A DNA stretch of 64,000 bases from Alectoria sarmentosa. Its lineage: Eukaryota; Ascomycota; Lecanoromycetes; Lecanorales; Parmeliaceae. Shown here one piece after another: positions 47,801 to 56,675 of the stretch. Position 1 is the stretch's first letter. The number at the start of each line of letters is the position of its first letter. The stretch covers positions 108,879 to 172,878 of the forward strand of contig WOGZ01000040.1 of NCBI GenBank assembly GCA_009733775.1, written 5' to 3'. A model generated the notes under the pieces. The model was not told where the DNA came from and did no database searches. It saw nothing but the letters and a program-made list of their open reading frames with translations. The position numbers and the translations under genes are program-made.

Positions 47801-48910
47801 AAGTCATTCTGCACATGTTCGAGCTGGCCTTGACGTTGAACCATCTCTTTCAAATCACCCTCCTGTGCGGCAAGGTACGACAGTTTGTCAAGGCAATAGT
47901 CTTCCAGACCCCAAATTTGTGCCATATTGCATGCATCTGCTATCTCGGCGTATCTTTGTATCTGGCTTGTAAAGCTGAGCGAAGGCATGTCAATTTCGAG
48001 AAAGGCCAGATCGAGCTCGATACGGAGGCGAGGTGTAGGCGTTGATTCAGCTGTGTATTGTGCAAGAACATGAGAAGCTTCTTGAGCTTGTTTCCTGGCG
48101 TCTACGTGATGCCCTTTCGACGAAAGAAATCTACTAAACGACGTGTGGAACCGAGTGCAAACTAAAAGTCTGTAGGAACCAGAAACATCGGCACAGAGCT
48201 TTGCCATTTGCTGGAATAACTTTTTGGCATTTCCTGGCTCGATGACGGGTACGAGGTTATTTATGATAGGTAGGGTCTCGATCAACAGTGCCTGATCGAA
48301 CAAACATTGTATCCAAGCTTCGAATGAAGCCCATTGCCCTTCGTAAGGAGCGGGTGCCCCAAGTGGTAGAGATAAGTCTTCATTGGTTGTGAAAGTCGAA
48401 TGGTACCTGGCATATCTGACCACTCGGAGATATATTTCGACGGTATGCACCTATACTCTGCTTAGGAGTTGTTGCGATTGTATGGAGCGTAGAACAAACA
48501 TGAATCTCATTTGTAGCATTTAGTCCGCTTCCCAGGACTCGTGCTCTCCAATCGCGAGCAATTTTGAGGGCATATCTCAGAGCACCTTGAGTGAAGATTC
48601 CGGTGTACGCTTTGATCAAGTCCAGGAGAAGCCGCTGATCACTCGTGTAAGATGATCGTGCGACTTCGGGTATTCGATCGATATAATCACCAGCATCGCC
48701 ATATCGATTTTGTCTTAGAACAGAATCTATGTAAACGATGTCCCTCAAGAATGAATGAGGTAGCTCGTGCAAGGATGTGTTCCAAAGCCGGTCAACAGCA
48801 AGGAAATCTCCATCCAGACTCAATTTACAGAAGGCTTCGAGATGCTCAATGTTCTCCGTCTCAAGCCCTTCGTAGAGCCGCGGGTAACGACCAAAGGTAG
48901 CCATGACCAT
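44887..48910 (-). CDS. TPR-CHAT protein (caspase/separase-fold protease)
   Basis: Large protein of about 1324 aa from two exons, 48910-48500 and 48450-44887. The 49-nt intron is phase 0, with donor GTTTGT and acceptor GTATAG. The N-terminal three quarters are almost all amphipathic helices with TPR-like spacing (RYPRLYEGLETENIEHLEAF, LEEWFSQDELYDPDASQLLI). The last 350 residues form a CHAT domain: LVFCPCTTWSIHRVPLHALE (the strand before the domain core), FTWFMGHVDGGSKDSPLDAH with the candidate catalytic His near residue 1157, and HLTLISCRGGVTEENARDEV with the candidate catalytic Cys near 1209. ALFQAGARSVSTPLWEINKE and a C-terminal WAGFVFYGF follow. The family comprises clan CD cysteine peptidases related to caspases and separase. 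Both dyad residues are present, so it may be active. It is divergent from the 49214 gene, with starts 303 bp apart. The exact Met (48910 or 48904) is uncertain. Confidence 0.85.
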
Positions 48911-49213
48911 TGGTAAAGGCAGAGAATTGATAAATTGGAGATTGCGATAAGTCGTGGAGTTATACCGTAGAGATCACCGATCGATGACAGCCTAAATCTG
49001 TAGAATGTTAGTGGCTTTGCGTGCTACCAATCAGAGTGGGATGATGGTCACCCACCATAAGCCCTTGCATCTTCGTGCCGCATCAAGAGTATCAGTAATC
49101 AACAAGCTACTTACACCCCGCACTCTTCCTTCCACCCAGAAAATGTGCGCTCCGAATTTGCGTACACTCTGCTACTCAGTTTTGTCAGCCCCAGACAAAC
49201 ACCGGCACAGAGA
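48911..49213. promoter_or_regulatory. Shared divergent promoter of the CHAT gene and its partner
   Basis: Only 303 bp separate the two start codons, so the genes must share or abut promoters and could be co-regulated. No clear TATA or operator was identified. Confidence 0.5.
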
Positions 49214-49996
49214 ATGGCCGTCTCAGAAATCAAGGATTTCGACTTGACTTTCGAATTCAAAGACCTTGACCTTGAACTTCCAGATACAGGCAACCTCGGT
49301 AAGGACGAGAGGAATGCCAGGGTTGAGGGTTCGACGGGTAGCATCGACTTTGGCAAATCCTCCATCTCCGGCGAATTCAAGTTGATCAAATTCGGAAAAT
49401 ATGAACCCCGGTCATGTCCTGCTTGCGCCCTAGTCATTGACTTCCACTTCAGCTCGAATTTATCATGCAGGATAGAGGAAGCCACCGTTCTCTGTACCGT
49501 TGGTAGCCAGAAGACCGACATTGTCAAAACTAATTCCGACGACGTCCTCCGACCCAAATTTATTCGGTACATGCCAAAGACTACACGCGACAAGGACTCG
49601 ACAGAGGTCAATTTAACCAAGGGTTTCAAAGTCAACCCCAACATTGGTGTGCAAGGCGTTGTGGACATAAGCCTGGGCGAACTTTACAAGGACCGCAACC
49701 TGATCGAAAAGGCCTACTGGACCTGGCAAGGCGAGAAATTGGACACTCACTCCGAACACGATACGCTGAGATTTCAGGGATTTGCCAATACATATGATCA
49801 AGATGGTTTCAACAAGTCTGTGCGTACCGCTATGTTCCTAGAGCATCTGAATCAGCCTTTCTACATCGACTTCAAGTTCTCGGCGAAGGTACAATACTCT
49901 GGGCTGAATGTGGCGGGGTTCTTCCGGCGAATGATCGGCCATGAGCGTAGTATCATTGCTAGGAGGCACTTCACACCCGACCAGACTGGACAGTGA
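49214..49996 (+). CDS. Uncharacterised strand-rich protein, divergent partner of the CHAT gene
   Basis: A 260-aa intronless frame. The ATG at 49214 (MAVSEIKDFDLTFEF) is the first in frame. There is no signal peptide. The first 45 residues are acidic and alternate in polarity (DLTFEFKDLDLELPDTGNLG). The body looks beta-rich: EFKLIKFGKY, PACALVIDFHFSSNLSCRIE, EATVLCTVGSQKTDIVK and LRPKFIRYMP. Later segments are GVQGVVDISLGEL, KAYWTWQGEKLDTHSEHDTL and a basic end (FFRRMIGHERSIIARRHF). The W-x-W / aliphatic strand pattern and the late FYIDFKFSAKVQYSG recall a fungal family of unknown function that I know only by pattern. I cannot match it to gasdermin-like proteins. Pairing with a CHAT protease suggests substrate, regulator or effector, as inference only. 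Confidence 0.65.
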   Translation: MAVSEIKDFDLTFEFKDLDLELPDTGNLGKDERNARVEGSTGSIDFGKSSISGEFKLIKFGKYEPRSCPACALVIDFHFSSNLSCRIEEATVLCTVGSQKTDIVKTNSDDVLRPKFIRYMPKTTRDKDSTEVNLTKGFKVNPNIGVQGVVDISLGELYKDRNLIEKAYWTWQGEKLDTHSEHDTLRFQGFANTYDQDGFNKSVRTAMFLEHLNQPFYIDFKFSAKVQYSGLNVAGFFRRMIGHERSIIARRHFTPDQTGQ

Positions 49997-50729
49997 ATTG
50001 AGAACTTGGTTTGCCGTCAGCAATACACAGATTGAAATGATTGCGCACGGGGGAAGCACACGATGGCCGTCGCTTCTGACCAGATAGGGTTCGAAGATTG
50101 ATGGAAGCATGTTACGATAGTGTCACGGTCTGAACGCGTATCGAACAATGACGTGGCGGTGTCACAGTGTAACCAGAATATCAACTATGAAGAGTGCTAC
50201 ATACATTGTGAAGCCGAAAGATATCATGATGCCAAGACACTAGTCCCGACTGGGGCTAGCGTAGCTCTGGAGAATTGAGCTGGAACGAGGACAGTTGGCG
50301 ATGCAGGTTTTGTCACGCTGGCAGCACATAACATTCAGCTATCAGTCCCAGAGCTTCGTACGAGCTGATTATATGGATGATATTTAAGATCATGAAGCAT
50401 TAAATTCATGTACTCATGGGGCTCACCAGATGCCTTTTGTGTCCATAGCGGTTTGTGCTCCATTAAGGTTGGGGCTCCTTTCGTAATGAACACGAGCAAC
50501 AATGATCAGTTAATTCAGGATCTCCTTGAAACGAATGTTGGAACTTTCGAAGTGGGATTTTTTCATACTTTTCAATATTCACCTAGGTATTTTAGCCGAG
50601 TAGTTAAGATTCCCGACACTTATCAAGGCTGCACTTCCTCGCGAGGCCAAAGACACTCTATACTCGACGAGACACCCCAGTCTCATTGAAAGCTTGGATC
50701 GAGGTTCACAGACTTATCGCATCCCAATC
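49997..50729. other. Intergenic, no supported gene
   Basis: About 730 bp. A plus-strand frame at 50408-50689 has no motif and poor coding character. Nothing else was recognised. Confidence 0.4.
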
Positions 50730-51414
50730 ATGAACGACGACGAAATGGCTACCCTGATAATTGCGACCATACGCAGAATCGGAGGTATCCTTTCGAACGC
50801 TGCCATGTCAGAAGAGGAACTCGAAGCAATAGCAAGAGTGCTTAACGAGCACGTCTTGGGAGCCTGCCGAGCAATATCTTGCATCCTCCATGTGCTTGCT
50901 CAGACCACGACGGATCGCTACGCGCTTTGGGACCCGGTTCGATGAGTTCCTTGAATCTCAGGAGTTGAGAATTTAGAAGGATAGTGTAATCAAGAATTCG
51001 GAGAATGCTCTCAACGATACAGGCAGCGCTTTCGGATCAAATCATGCAATGGAGGCGGCGAATACCACTGGGGATAACACGAACAAAGCAGTGGATGTGA
51101 AGGATGCGTCGGGACCGGTGTTTCCACTGTTTCAAAACATGGTCAGCCTTCGAGATAGCTGCACCAAAGGTGTCCGGGATCTAGCTCCATCAAACATCTC
51201 TGAGATGAGCAATAAGGCACTTGCATCCTGGCTGCGGCGATACATCACGCTCTTGCGGCACCTCAAATCTCTGGAAGACAGCGGGCAAGATTTGCGAACG
51301 GTCGCGACTTTACACCTAGAGATCTACAACCTGTTGCTTAGTATGGCGCCTGCGTTTCAGCATTTTGATCCTATCCTTGGTGATCTGCTGCGAGGGCGCA
51401 AGGAGCAGATATAA
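50730..51414 (+). CDS. Hypothetical helical protein, tentative two-exon model
   Basis: Two adjacent frames look like parts of one small helical protein. Exon 1, from ATG 50730, begins MNDDEMATLIIATIRRIGGI and includes MSEEELEAIARVLNEHVLG, ending near 50937. The second part reads from about 50979 (after GAATTTAG) as KDSVIKNSENALNDTGSAFG and continues with SNISEMSNKALASWLRRYIT, LHLEIYNLLLSMAPAF and a stop at 51414. The proposed 41-45 nt intron has a weak donor (GTTCGA), so the join is uncertain. I do not recognise the family; amphipathic helices dominate. It is the next plus-strand gene after the CHAT partner and could belong to the same locus, with no proof. Confidence 0.35.
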
Positions 51415-51859
51415 CTTTAGAATAGCGCTGTTGAAGAGGCCTCAAGGATTCGAGATCAGGTTACGTATTCGACGTTTGAGCCAGCGTTGCGCTCCTCTAT
51501 CCCATGTCCCAACGGAAAGACACCATCCAAGACTCATCATCAGACGACTGTCGCGGTCGCACCAATCCGTACGCGAATCGCAACACCATTGAGGCCAACA
51601 ATGACAATTCATTTCATCTGTGTAACCACATGGAACACAATGCTACTTTCCAGCTTCTCACCATCACGGAACGGTTTCGGCGTGTGTGGGGTTCCCGGAC
51701 CCCTCGCTACAGTGGGACTGTGGGTTAGTGAGTTGCATAGGAGGTCAGAGCATGGTGGCCATGGCACATGGCCTATCGCATGGAATGTTTCAGAAAAGCG
51801 ATCATAGCAGGAGACACGTGTCCTGAGGGAGCGATATATATGCCTGTCCTACACCAGGC

Positions 51860-52070
51860 AATGGCTCTTCATTCGGTTTCATCTCTTTCAGAACCACTGC
51901 ATTCTTGTCCCACTCACCCACGCGTGTATATAGCTTCATTTGTACTCCAGGTCTATGTCGTACAGACAAGGGATTTTTCTTAGCGCTAGGGTACGAGAAT
52001 ATGCCTGTTCAGGCCTATATTCGCTACTAGCCCTGGTGTTGGGATGGCCCAATCACTACTTACGTCATTT
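51860..52070 (+). repeat. Dispersed repeat, copy B
   Basis: Homologous by eye to 23870-24090, same orientation, with the landmarks CTTCATTCG, CACTCAC, ACTCCAGGTC, ATGTCGTA, TATGCCTGTTCAGGCCT and CCAATCAC in the same order. The spacing is similar but with indels and many substitutions, so the copies are old. Confidence 0.6.
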
Positions 52071-52888
52071 GTATGCCCTCATTTGTTTGTGTGTGTCGCG
52101 TGCATTCGAGTATGCAAGCGCTAAGCCAAGATTAGCGTGTTTAAATTCCATGCGAACGCCAATGCATGGCAGGGTTTCGCGAGCTCTTCGGAAGGGATCC
52201 CTTTACGTGTTGGTGAGTCTCGGGAGCAACCTCTATCGTCGCCCCTGGATGGAATGCAGCAGGTGGCTCCGGTTACCAGCGAGCACCCACGCTCCATTCT
52301 CGATCAAGGTGTCCTGAGGACTCCGAAATACGAGTTGAAGCATCGGCCATTTGTTCGTTGGTGTTCGCTGCAAAGTGCTGTAACGGCGTCGTCATAAGGA
52401 CGAACAAGGAGAGAACAAATGGTAGTCGGCTAAACGGCTGGTATTGAGGTCGATTGATGGGGGAAATTTAAAGCCGTCCATGAGAAGGTCTATAAATACG
52501 ATGCCGGCGGAAGCGCTTGCAACAGGGTGGGAGAAGCTAGTAAAGGCACGCAACATGCCGCGGGCCTCGACCACCAGCCCTCGAAAAGCAAAGTCGAAAG
52601 GTAAGAATACGGATTTGGTATGGTGCAGAGCGGAAATCTCGAAGGCTGAGCGGGCGTATCAAGTGCACAGCCGTACGAGGCCACCCTTGCCATTTGTAAC
52701 AAGAAGCTTCCGAAACCATGCACCTACCCTATGCATGGAACGCCAAGAGGCTGAGCACGTACCACTCATTCGTGCGATATCTATTCGAGGCAAGTCATAA
52801 GCCTTTCCGGAGGCTCTTTTTCCCGTCGTATCGCAGGGAGTAGTGTTGAGATATTCTAGAGTGGCGACTTTGGCCATATCGCAAGGCG

Positions 52889-53185
52889 ATGCGATTGATT
52901 AGCGCGGACCTGACAGTGCCAGTCAGACTCGGAAACAGGCTCGGCTGAAACGATCCTTTGGTACAGTCAGCTTCACTACTCAGTCACCACAGTGGGCATG
53001 AGAGGCTTAGACGAGGCCGTGCGCAGTAGAAGAATCTGTGGCAAGTCACGTGGGTGCGATTGATTGGTTCGGAGGGAGCACTCTGAAACAGGCTCGGCTG
53101 CACGGGTCCTTCGGCACACTCGCCTTCACTCTCATGGATATGAGGGGCTTAGATGAGGCTATGTGTAGCAGAAGCATCTGTGGCT
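52889..53185 (+). repeat. Tandem duplication, period about 164 bp
   Basis: Two direct copies start at 52891 and 53055 (GCGATTGATT). Shared blocks are GAAACAGGCTCGGCTG, CTTCACT, GGCTTAGA and AGAAGAATCTGTGGC / AGAAGCATCTGTGGC. Differences are substitutions and small indels. It is non-coding as far as I can tell and sits just upstream of the LITAF gene. Confidence 0.7.
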
Positions 53186-53377
53186 CGTACGAGGTAGAAG
53201 AAGGCGCATATATGAAGCCTGGGTCCAGCCTGTTCTTTCAGAAAGGACATTCTTGTGATCTCCACCTTTTCTATGTCTGCAGCCTGACCTGCTCACTCTG
53301 TCGTCTCTCCTTCTTGAAGCTGCCCAAGAAGCACCACGGTGCCACCATCTTACGCTCTAGCCTCTCGAAAGATAGAA

Positions 53378-53920
53378 ATGGGGTCAACCACCATCGAGCC
53401 TGTCATGTCGGACTTGTGCGTATTCCGGCCCAAACAATGTTGCATGATTACGTCAAACACTAACACCCTACCAGTCATGAGTACGACATCAGCTCGTCCG
53501 CCCCACCTGCCCAATCAACACAATCCGACAGCAAACGCGACGCAAGTGGGCCCGCTTTCGACTATAATCCCCAAAACCCGCCCCGATCGCAGCGGATGGA
53601 TTATCGGGTACCCTTCGGCGACGACTCCGTGCCAGTCTTGTGCCCCGTGTGCCAGCAGCGAACTATGAGCAAGATAAAACACGTGGCAGGCGGATACACC
53701 TAGTGAGCCTGCTTAAGTTGTTCTCTGGTTGAGATGTCAATACTAATATTATTCCCTCAGTGGCTGGGCAGCAGGCCTCTGCGCCGTCCTGGGCCTAGGC
53801 TGCATCCCATTTTGCATAAAAAGGTTGAAAAATGTTGAGCACAGGTGTGGGAACTGCGATGAGAAGCTTGCTACTTGGCATCGGTATGATGGGAGGGTTG
53901 ATGTTCGTGCCTGGGTTTGA
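53378..53920 (+). CDS. LITAF-domain zinc-binding membrane-associated protein
   Basis: A three-exon gene that no single frame reveals: 53378-53415, 53475-53702 and 53761-53920, total 141 aa. Intron 1 has donor GTGCGT, branch CACTAACAC and acceptor ACCAG. Intron 2 has donor GTGAGC, branch TACTAAT and acceptor CTCAG. Phases close exactly. The N-terminal 60 residues are Ser/Pro/Gln/Asn-rich and disordered (SAPPAQSTQSDSKRD, FDYNPQNPPRSQ). The LITAF domain follows: VPVLCPVCQQRTMSK supplies the first CxxC. YGWAAGLCAVLGLGCIPFCI is the hydrophobic membrane-inserting hairpin, split by intron 2. KNVEHRCGNCDEKLATWHR supplies the H-x-C-x-x-C pair. Family members bind zinc and sit on the cytosolic face of endosomal or lysosomal membranes. 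The length is normal for fungal members. The start was chosen as the only ATG giving an open first exon. Confidence 0.8.
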
Positions 53921-54719
53921 TTTGACAAGAGGTTGAAGAAGGGCAGAAATGGGGGGAGGTTCGAAGGGTGGTGGTTGGTCTGGGTGCTGGCACCCATTCG
54001 GCTTTATCATCGAGCGATAGAGGACCTGTACATCTGGCTCCGACTTGGAGCATAAAGTATGGACTGTAGACCTAGCCAGCTAGCAACTGGCCTGTTCAGT
54101 GGTAATGTCAGACTCATGCAAGTATCGGTCCGCAATCTCAACTTCACGCCTCCTGATCCAAGGCGCTCGCTTTTATGGCCTCATATTGAATGGGCACGGA
54201 TGCCCCAAGTACAGTCCTCGTCGTCCATATCGGTCCAGCTAGACCATGCTTGAGCACCTCATCCCGATCCAATGGATGTACCACCGCCGTAATTGCTCAC
54301 AATATCTCTTCTTTGTCCTCGTGTTTCTCAGTCTCACTGTCCTGGAAATAACGGACAAGGTTAAACCTTCCTGACAACCCTCGCCGGTCTAAGCCTGTGC
54401 TCGTCGTGTCGGGTGTCATTGCCAATGGTATACTCGGAAGATATGCGGCAGCCCCCGATTGACGATTGTTGATGATCGCGGGTTTCGCTTAGGGCTAGCC
54501 CTCCGGGGGTACTCGGCAAATAGACTTTGGCGGGCCGACCTCCCCAATTGCCGATGATTTCGACCGCTGAGTGAAGAACCGTCTTGCTGCTGAACGGTGG
54601 TGGTAGTCTAGTAGTTGCTGATACAAGGAGATGAAGTAGTAGAATAGTCGAGACTCTGATACCTTGTTGCTGATTACTTTGTATGCCGCAGGTCCAAGCC
54701 ACTATTACTGCGCCATCAG
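53921..54719. other. Intergenic, no supported gene
   Basis: About 800 bp. Overlapping minus-strand frames at 53749-54053 are shadows of the LITAF exon, and 54361-54834 has no motif. Nothing recognised. Confidence 0.4.
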
Positions 54720-55334
54720 AAGTTGTGAGAAAGCGTTGACCTGGGGCATCCATTCTACTAATATGCCACGGATTGGCGTCTGGGGCGCACAATGTCTTGG
54801 CAGAACACCAAAATGCCATACTTTCGCAACGCAATGACTTTTGAATGATGATAAAACGTATCCAGCAGGCATTTTCTTTCCTCCCGATGTATGGGCCATT
54901 TTGAACGCCTTCGCTGCGCGCCTCACAGCTGCTTCAGTCATGAACTTTGAGGCTTTGTGCGACATGTATCCTGAAAGAGACGCTCGATGCAAAAATGATA
55001 GACAAATATATCGACAATAATCTGCCTGCAGCGGCCGTGTGGATAATCTATGCCGGTCGGATCGTTTTATCATGATGTGGCAAAAGAGTATACAGGTCCC
55101 GCGGGGACACATCAGCCGCACGTTCGTTGTTTGCGCGAATCTTCCAAGTCTTTCGGTAAGGAGAGGTGGGAATTTTGGAAGGAAAGGTTTAAATTCTTAC
55201 AAAATCATGAGATCTTAAGACAGGCAACGCGTAAGAGCGCGAGAGAAGCTCTTGACAGTATGACAGAGATTACAGGAATTGACCCACACCCCCAGGCAAC
55301 AAGGGTTCTTCTTTGCCTCTGTCTGGGACGATGA
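54720..55334 (+). pseudogene. Decayed DUF3632-family gene
   Basis: Family landmarks of DUF3632, fungal proteins of unknown function, appear in order but in changing frames. From about 54855 there is YPAGIFFPPDVWAILNAFAA, then ARLTAASVMNFEALCDMY. After a frame change near 54990 comes KYIDNNLPAAAVWIIYAGRI, then a stop. After another change at about 55090 come GKERWEFWKERFKFLQNHEI and TRKSAREALDSMTEI. The known family order is W..lNAFaArLt, then vpAAAvWI.yAG, then rW.FWk.RF, then R..A.eA...M.ei, so the identification is fairly firm. With at least two frame disruptions and no start, it is a pseudogene unless the base calls are wrong. The 5' part before 54850 (GLASGAHNVLAEHQNAILSQ) may belong to it. 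Confidence 0.65.
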
Positions 55335-55550
55335 GGTTTGTGCCTGCGGTGTAGCTACAAGGCAGGACCAGAGATAGGCGATTCCCATGGTGCAGAATAT
55401 CACGCAGATGCTTTTGTGATCGGAGCTATTCCTACCTTTCGTAGACAATGTCCTTGCAAAAATGATCTCAATCATCCTACATAGACGGGTTTGTTCACCT
55501 CGATACTCGTAAAGCTTATCTAGAAGTCGTCTTTGCGGCATTTATAGCTC

Positions 55551-56387
55551 TCATAGATAACTGCCCTTCTCGAATCTTGACCCAAAGTCCTTGGCCTTGT
55601 TCAGCATCTCCCTTTTCTGTGCATGTCCAATCTTCATTCCCATGCCCATGTCCTTCTCCTTATCAAACGCCCGTGCACTCGGATCATCCTCCTTTTCCTT
55701 CGGCGTAGCCTTTTTATGTTCATTATATAGCGAGGTGTTCCTGTTCTTCTCATTGTATTCCCGTATCCGTCTGTGTGTCTCCCTCACTTCATCCTCCTTC
55801 CACTTGTTCTTCTTATCCTCGGGCCCCAGCTGCGCAGGCTTCTTGACGCCCATCATTTCATCTTGGAGACGTTGCCGCTTCTGCTCCGGCGTTTCTGTCC
55901 ACAGTGCATTCTCACTGCCACCTTTCTGGGCTGGCGCTTTGGAGCCTTTCCCGGTATTGAATTTGCGGTTCTTGAGCTTGGTGGGGTCAGCCCGAGCGGA
56001 CCAGTCATCCTGTTTTGGAGGCAAGAGCATCCACTCTTCTCGCTGAGACTTTTTGCTGGCTTCCCGAGCTGCTTCGACTTCGGCAAATGCTTCCTGGCGC
56101 TTGCGTTCCGTCTCTTGACTTATTGAGCCTGGCGGGGGAGGTAGGGAGGGCCCAAAATCGTCGTCCGAGTCGCTGCTATCGGCATCTGACTCGGGAGAGG
56201 TGGCTGGACGTTCTGAAAGAAGGGCTGGCGGCGCTGCAGGACCTATCACACGGCGGGGTTTGCTGTCGTAGGAGTTGGGAGAAGAGCTGCGTTGTCGCTT
56301 GGGCGCGACTTTGACGGTGTCGTGTGCTTCTTCTGAACGCTTGCGCTTCGCAAGGTGAGGTGGGAGCTCAGGGCCAACTGAAGCCAT
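55551..56387 (-). CDS. GPALPP-motif protein (DUF3752)
   Basis: Intronless 278-aa nuclear-type protein. The N-terminus MASVGPELPPHLAKRKRSEE carries a GPELPP motif and a basic stretch. Two further copies are RVIGPAAPPALL and DDFGPSLPPPPG, the last after a Ser/Asp acidic run (SPESDADSSDSDDDFGP). The middle is a charged coiled coil (QETERKRQEAFAEVEAAREA). EEWMLLPPKQDDWSARADPT starts the conserved DUF3752 part, followed by LKNRKFNTGK, ALWTETPEQKRQRLQDEMMG and the C-terminal DPSARAFDKEKDMGMGMKIG with FGSRFEKGSYL. These are the hallmarks of the GPALPP1 family, conserved from fungi to animals. It is thought to be nuclear, with no firmly established function. It is head-to-head with VPS8, 288 bp apart. 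Confidence 0.9.
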   Translation of the reverse strand: MASVGPELPPHLAKRKRSEEAHDTVKVAPKRQRSSSPNSYDSKPRRVIGPAAPPALLSERPATSPESDADSSDSDDDFGPSLPPPPGSISQETERKRQEAFAEVEAAREASKKSQREEWMLLPPKQDDWSARADPTKLKNRKFNTGKGSKAPAQKGGSENALWTETPEQKRQRLQDEMMGVKKPAQLGPEDKKNKWKEDEVRETHRRIREYNEKNRNTSLYNEHKKATPKEKEDDPSARAFDKEKDMGMGMKIGHAQKREMLNKAKDFGSRFEKGSYL

Positions 56388-56675
56388 ACTTTCTCAGGTA
56401 TTATTCACGCACAGACCTGTAAAAACTACGTATGCGGACGGTGAGAGTCGTAAGGTGTGCAGCGCAATGAGGCAGTTGACGACGATGGAACTTTGCCAAG
56501 GTCTTGGCACTCGGCGGGCTTTTGAACATCAGTAAAATGGTCACTTTAATCTATAGCGTTGTTCTGCTTTTGATGGTCACCAGCTGTCTTCCGATTGGGA
56601 GCCTAGTGCGGACTACAGCAATGCTGAAGCGGTCCCAATGCTAGCTGTCGGAGAGATGAGGGTTCAGAAGCTCCG
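56388..56675. promoter_or_regulatory. Divergent promoter between GPALPP gene and VPS8
   Basis: The 288 bp between two start codons must hold both promoters. No TATA box is evident, as usual for housekeeping genes. Confidence 0.45.

Larger units (their letters stand above)
51415..53377. other. 2.0 kb without a supported gene; contains two repeat features
   Basis: Short frames only. It includes the second copy of the dispersed repeat (51860-52070), a tandem duplication (52889-53185) and, around 52630-52750, a degenerate Cys-rich stretch (GRIKCTAVRGHPC, then after a one-base shift CNKKLPKPCTY). That stretch vaguely resembles the second half of a Zn2Cys6 cluster. Confidence 0.4.

Noticed and set aside
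44887..48910. Annotation as a metacaspase
   Set aside because: The domain order (long TPR-like region then C-terminal His/Cys core) and the motif texts fit CHAT, not the p20/p10 layout of metacaspases.
49214..49996. Direct annotation as a gasdermin-like pore former
   Set aside because: Suggested only by the protease neighbour; no family signature is visible in the sequence, so it is left as unknown.
53749..54053. Minus-strand proline-rich frames opposite the LITAF third exon
   Set aside because: Shadow frames; the plus-strand LITAF reading explains the sequence with conserved Cys and splice sites.
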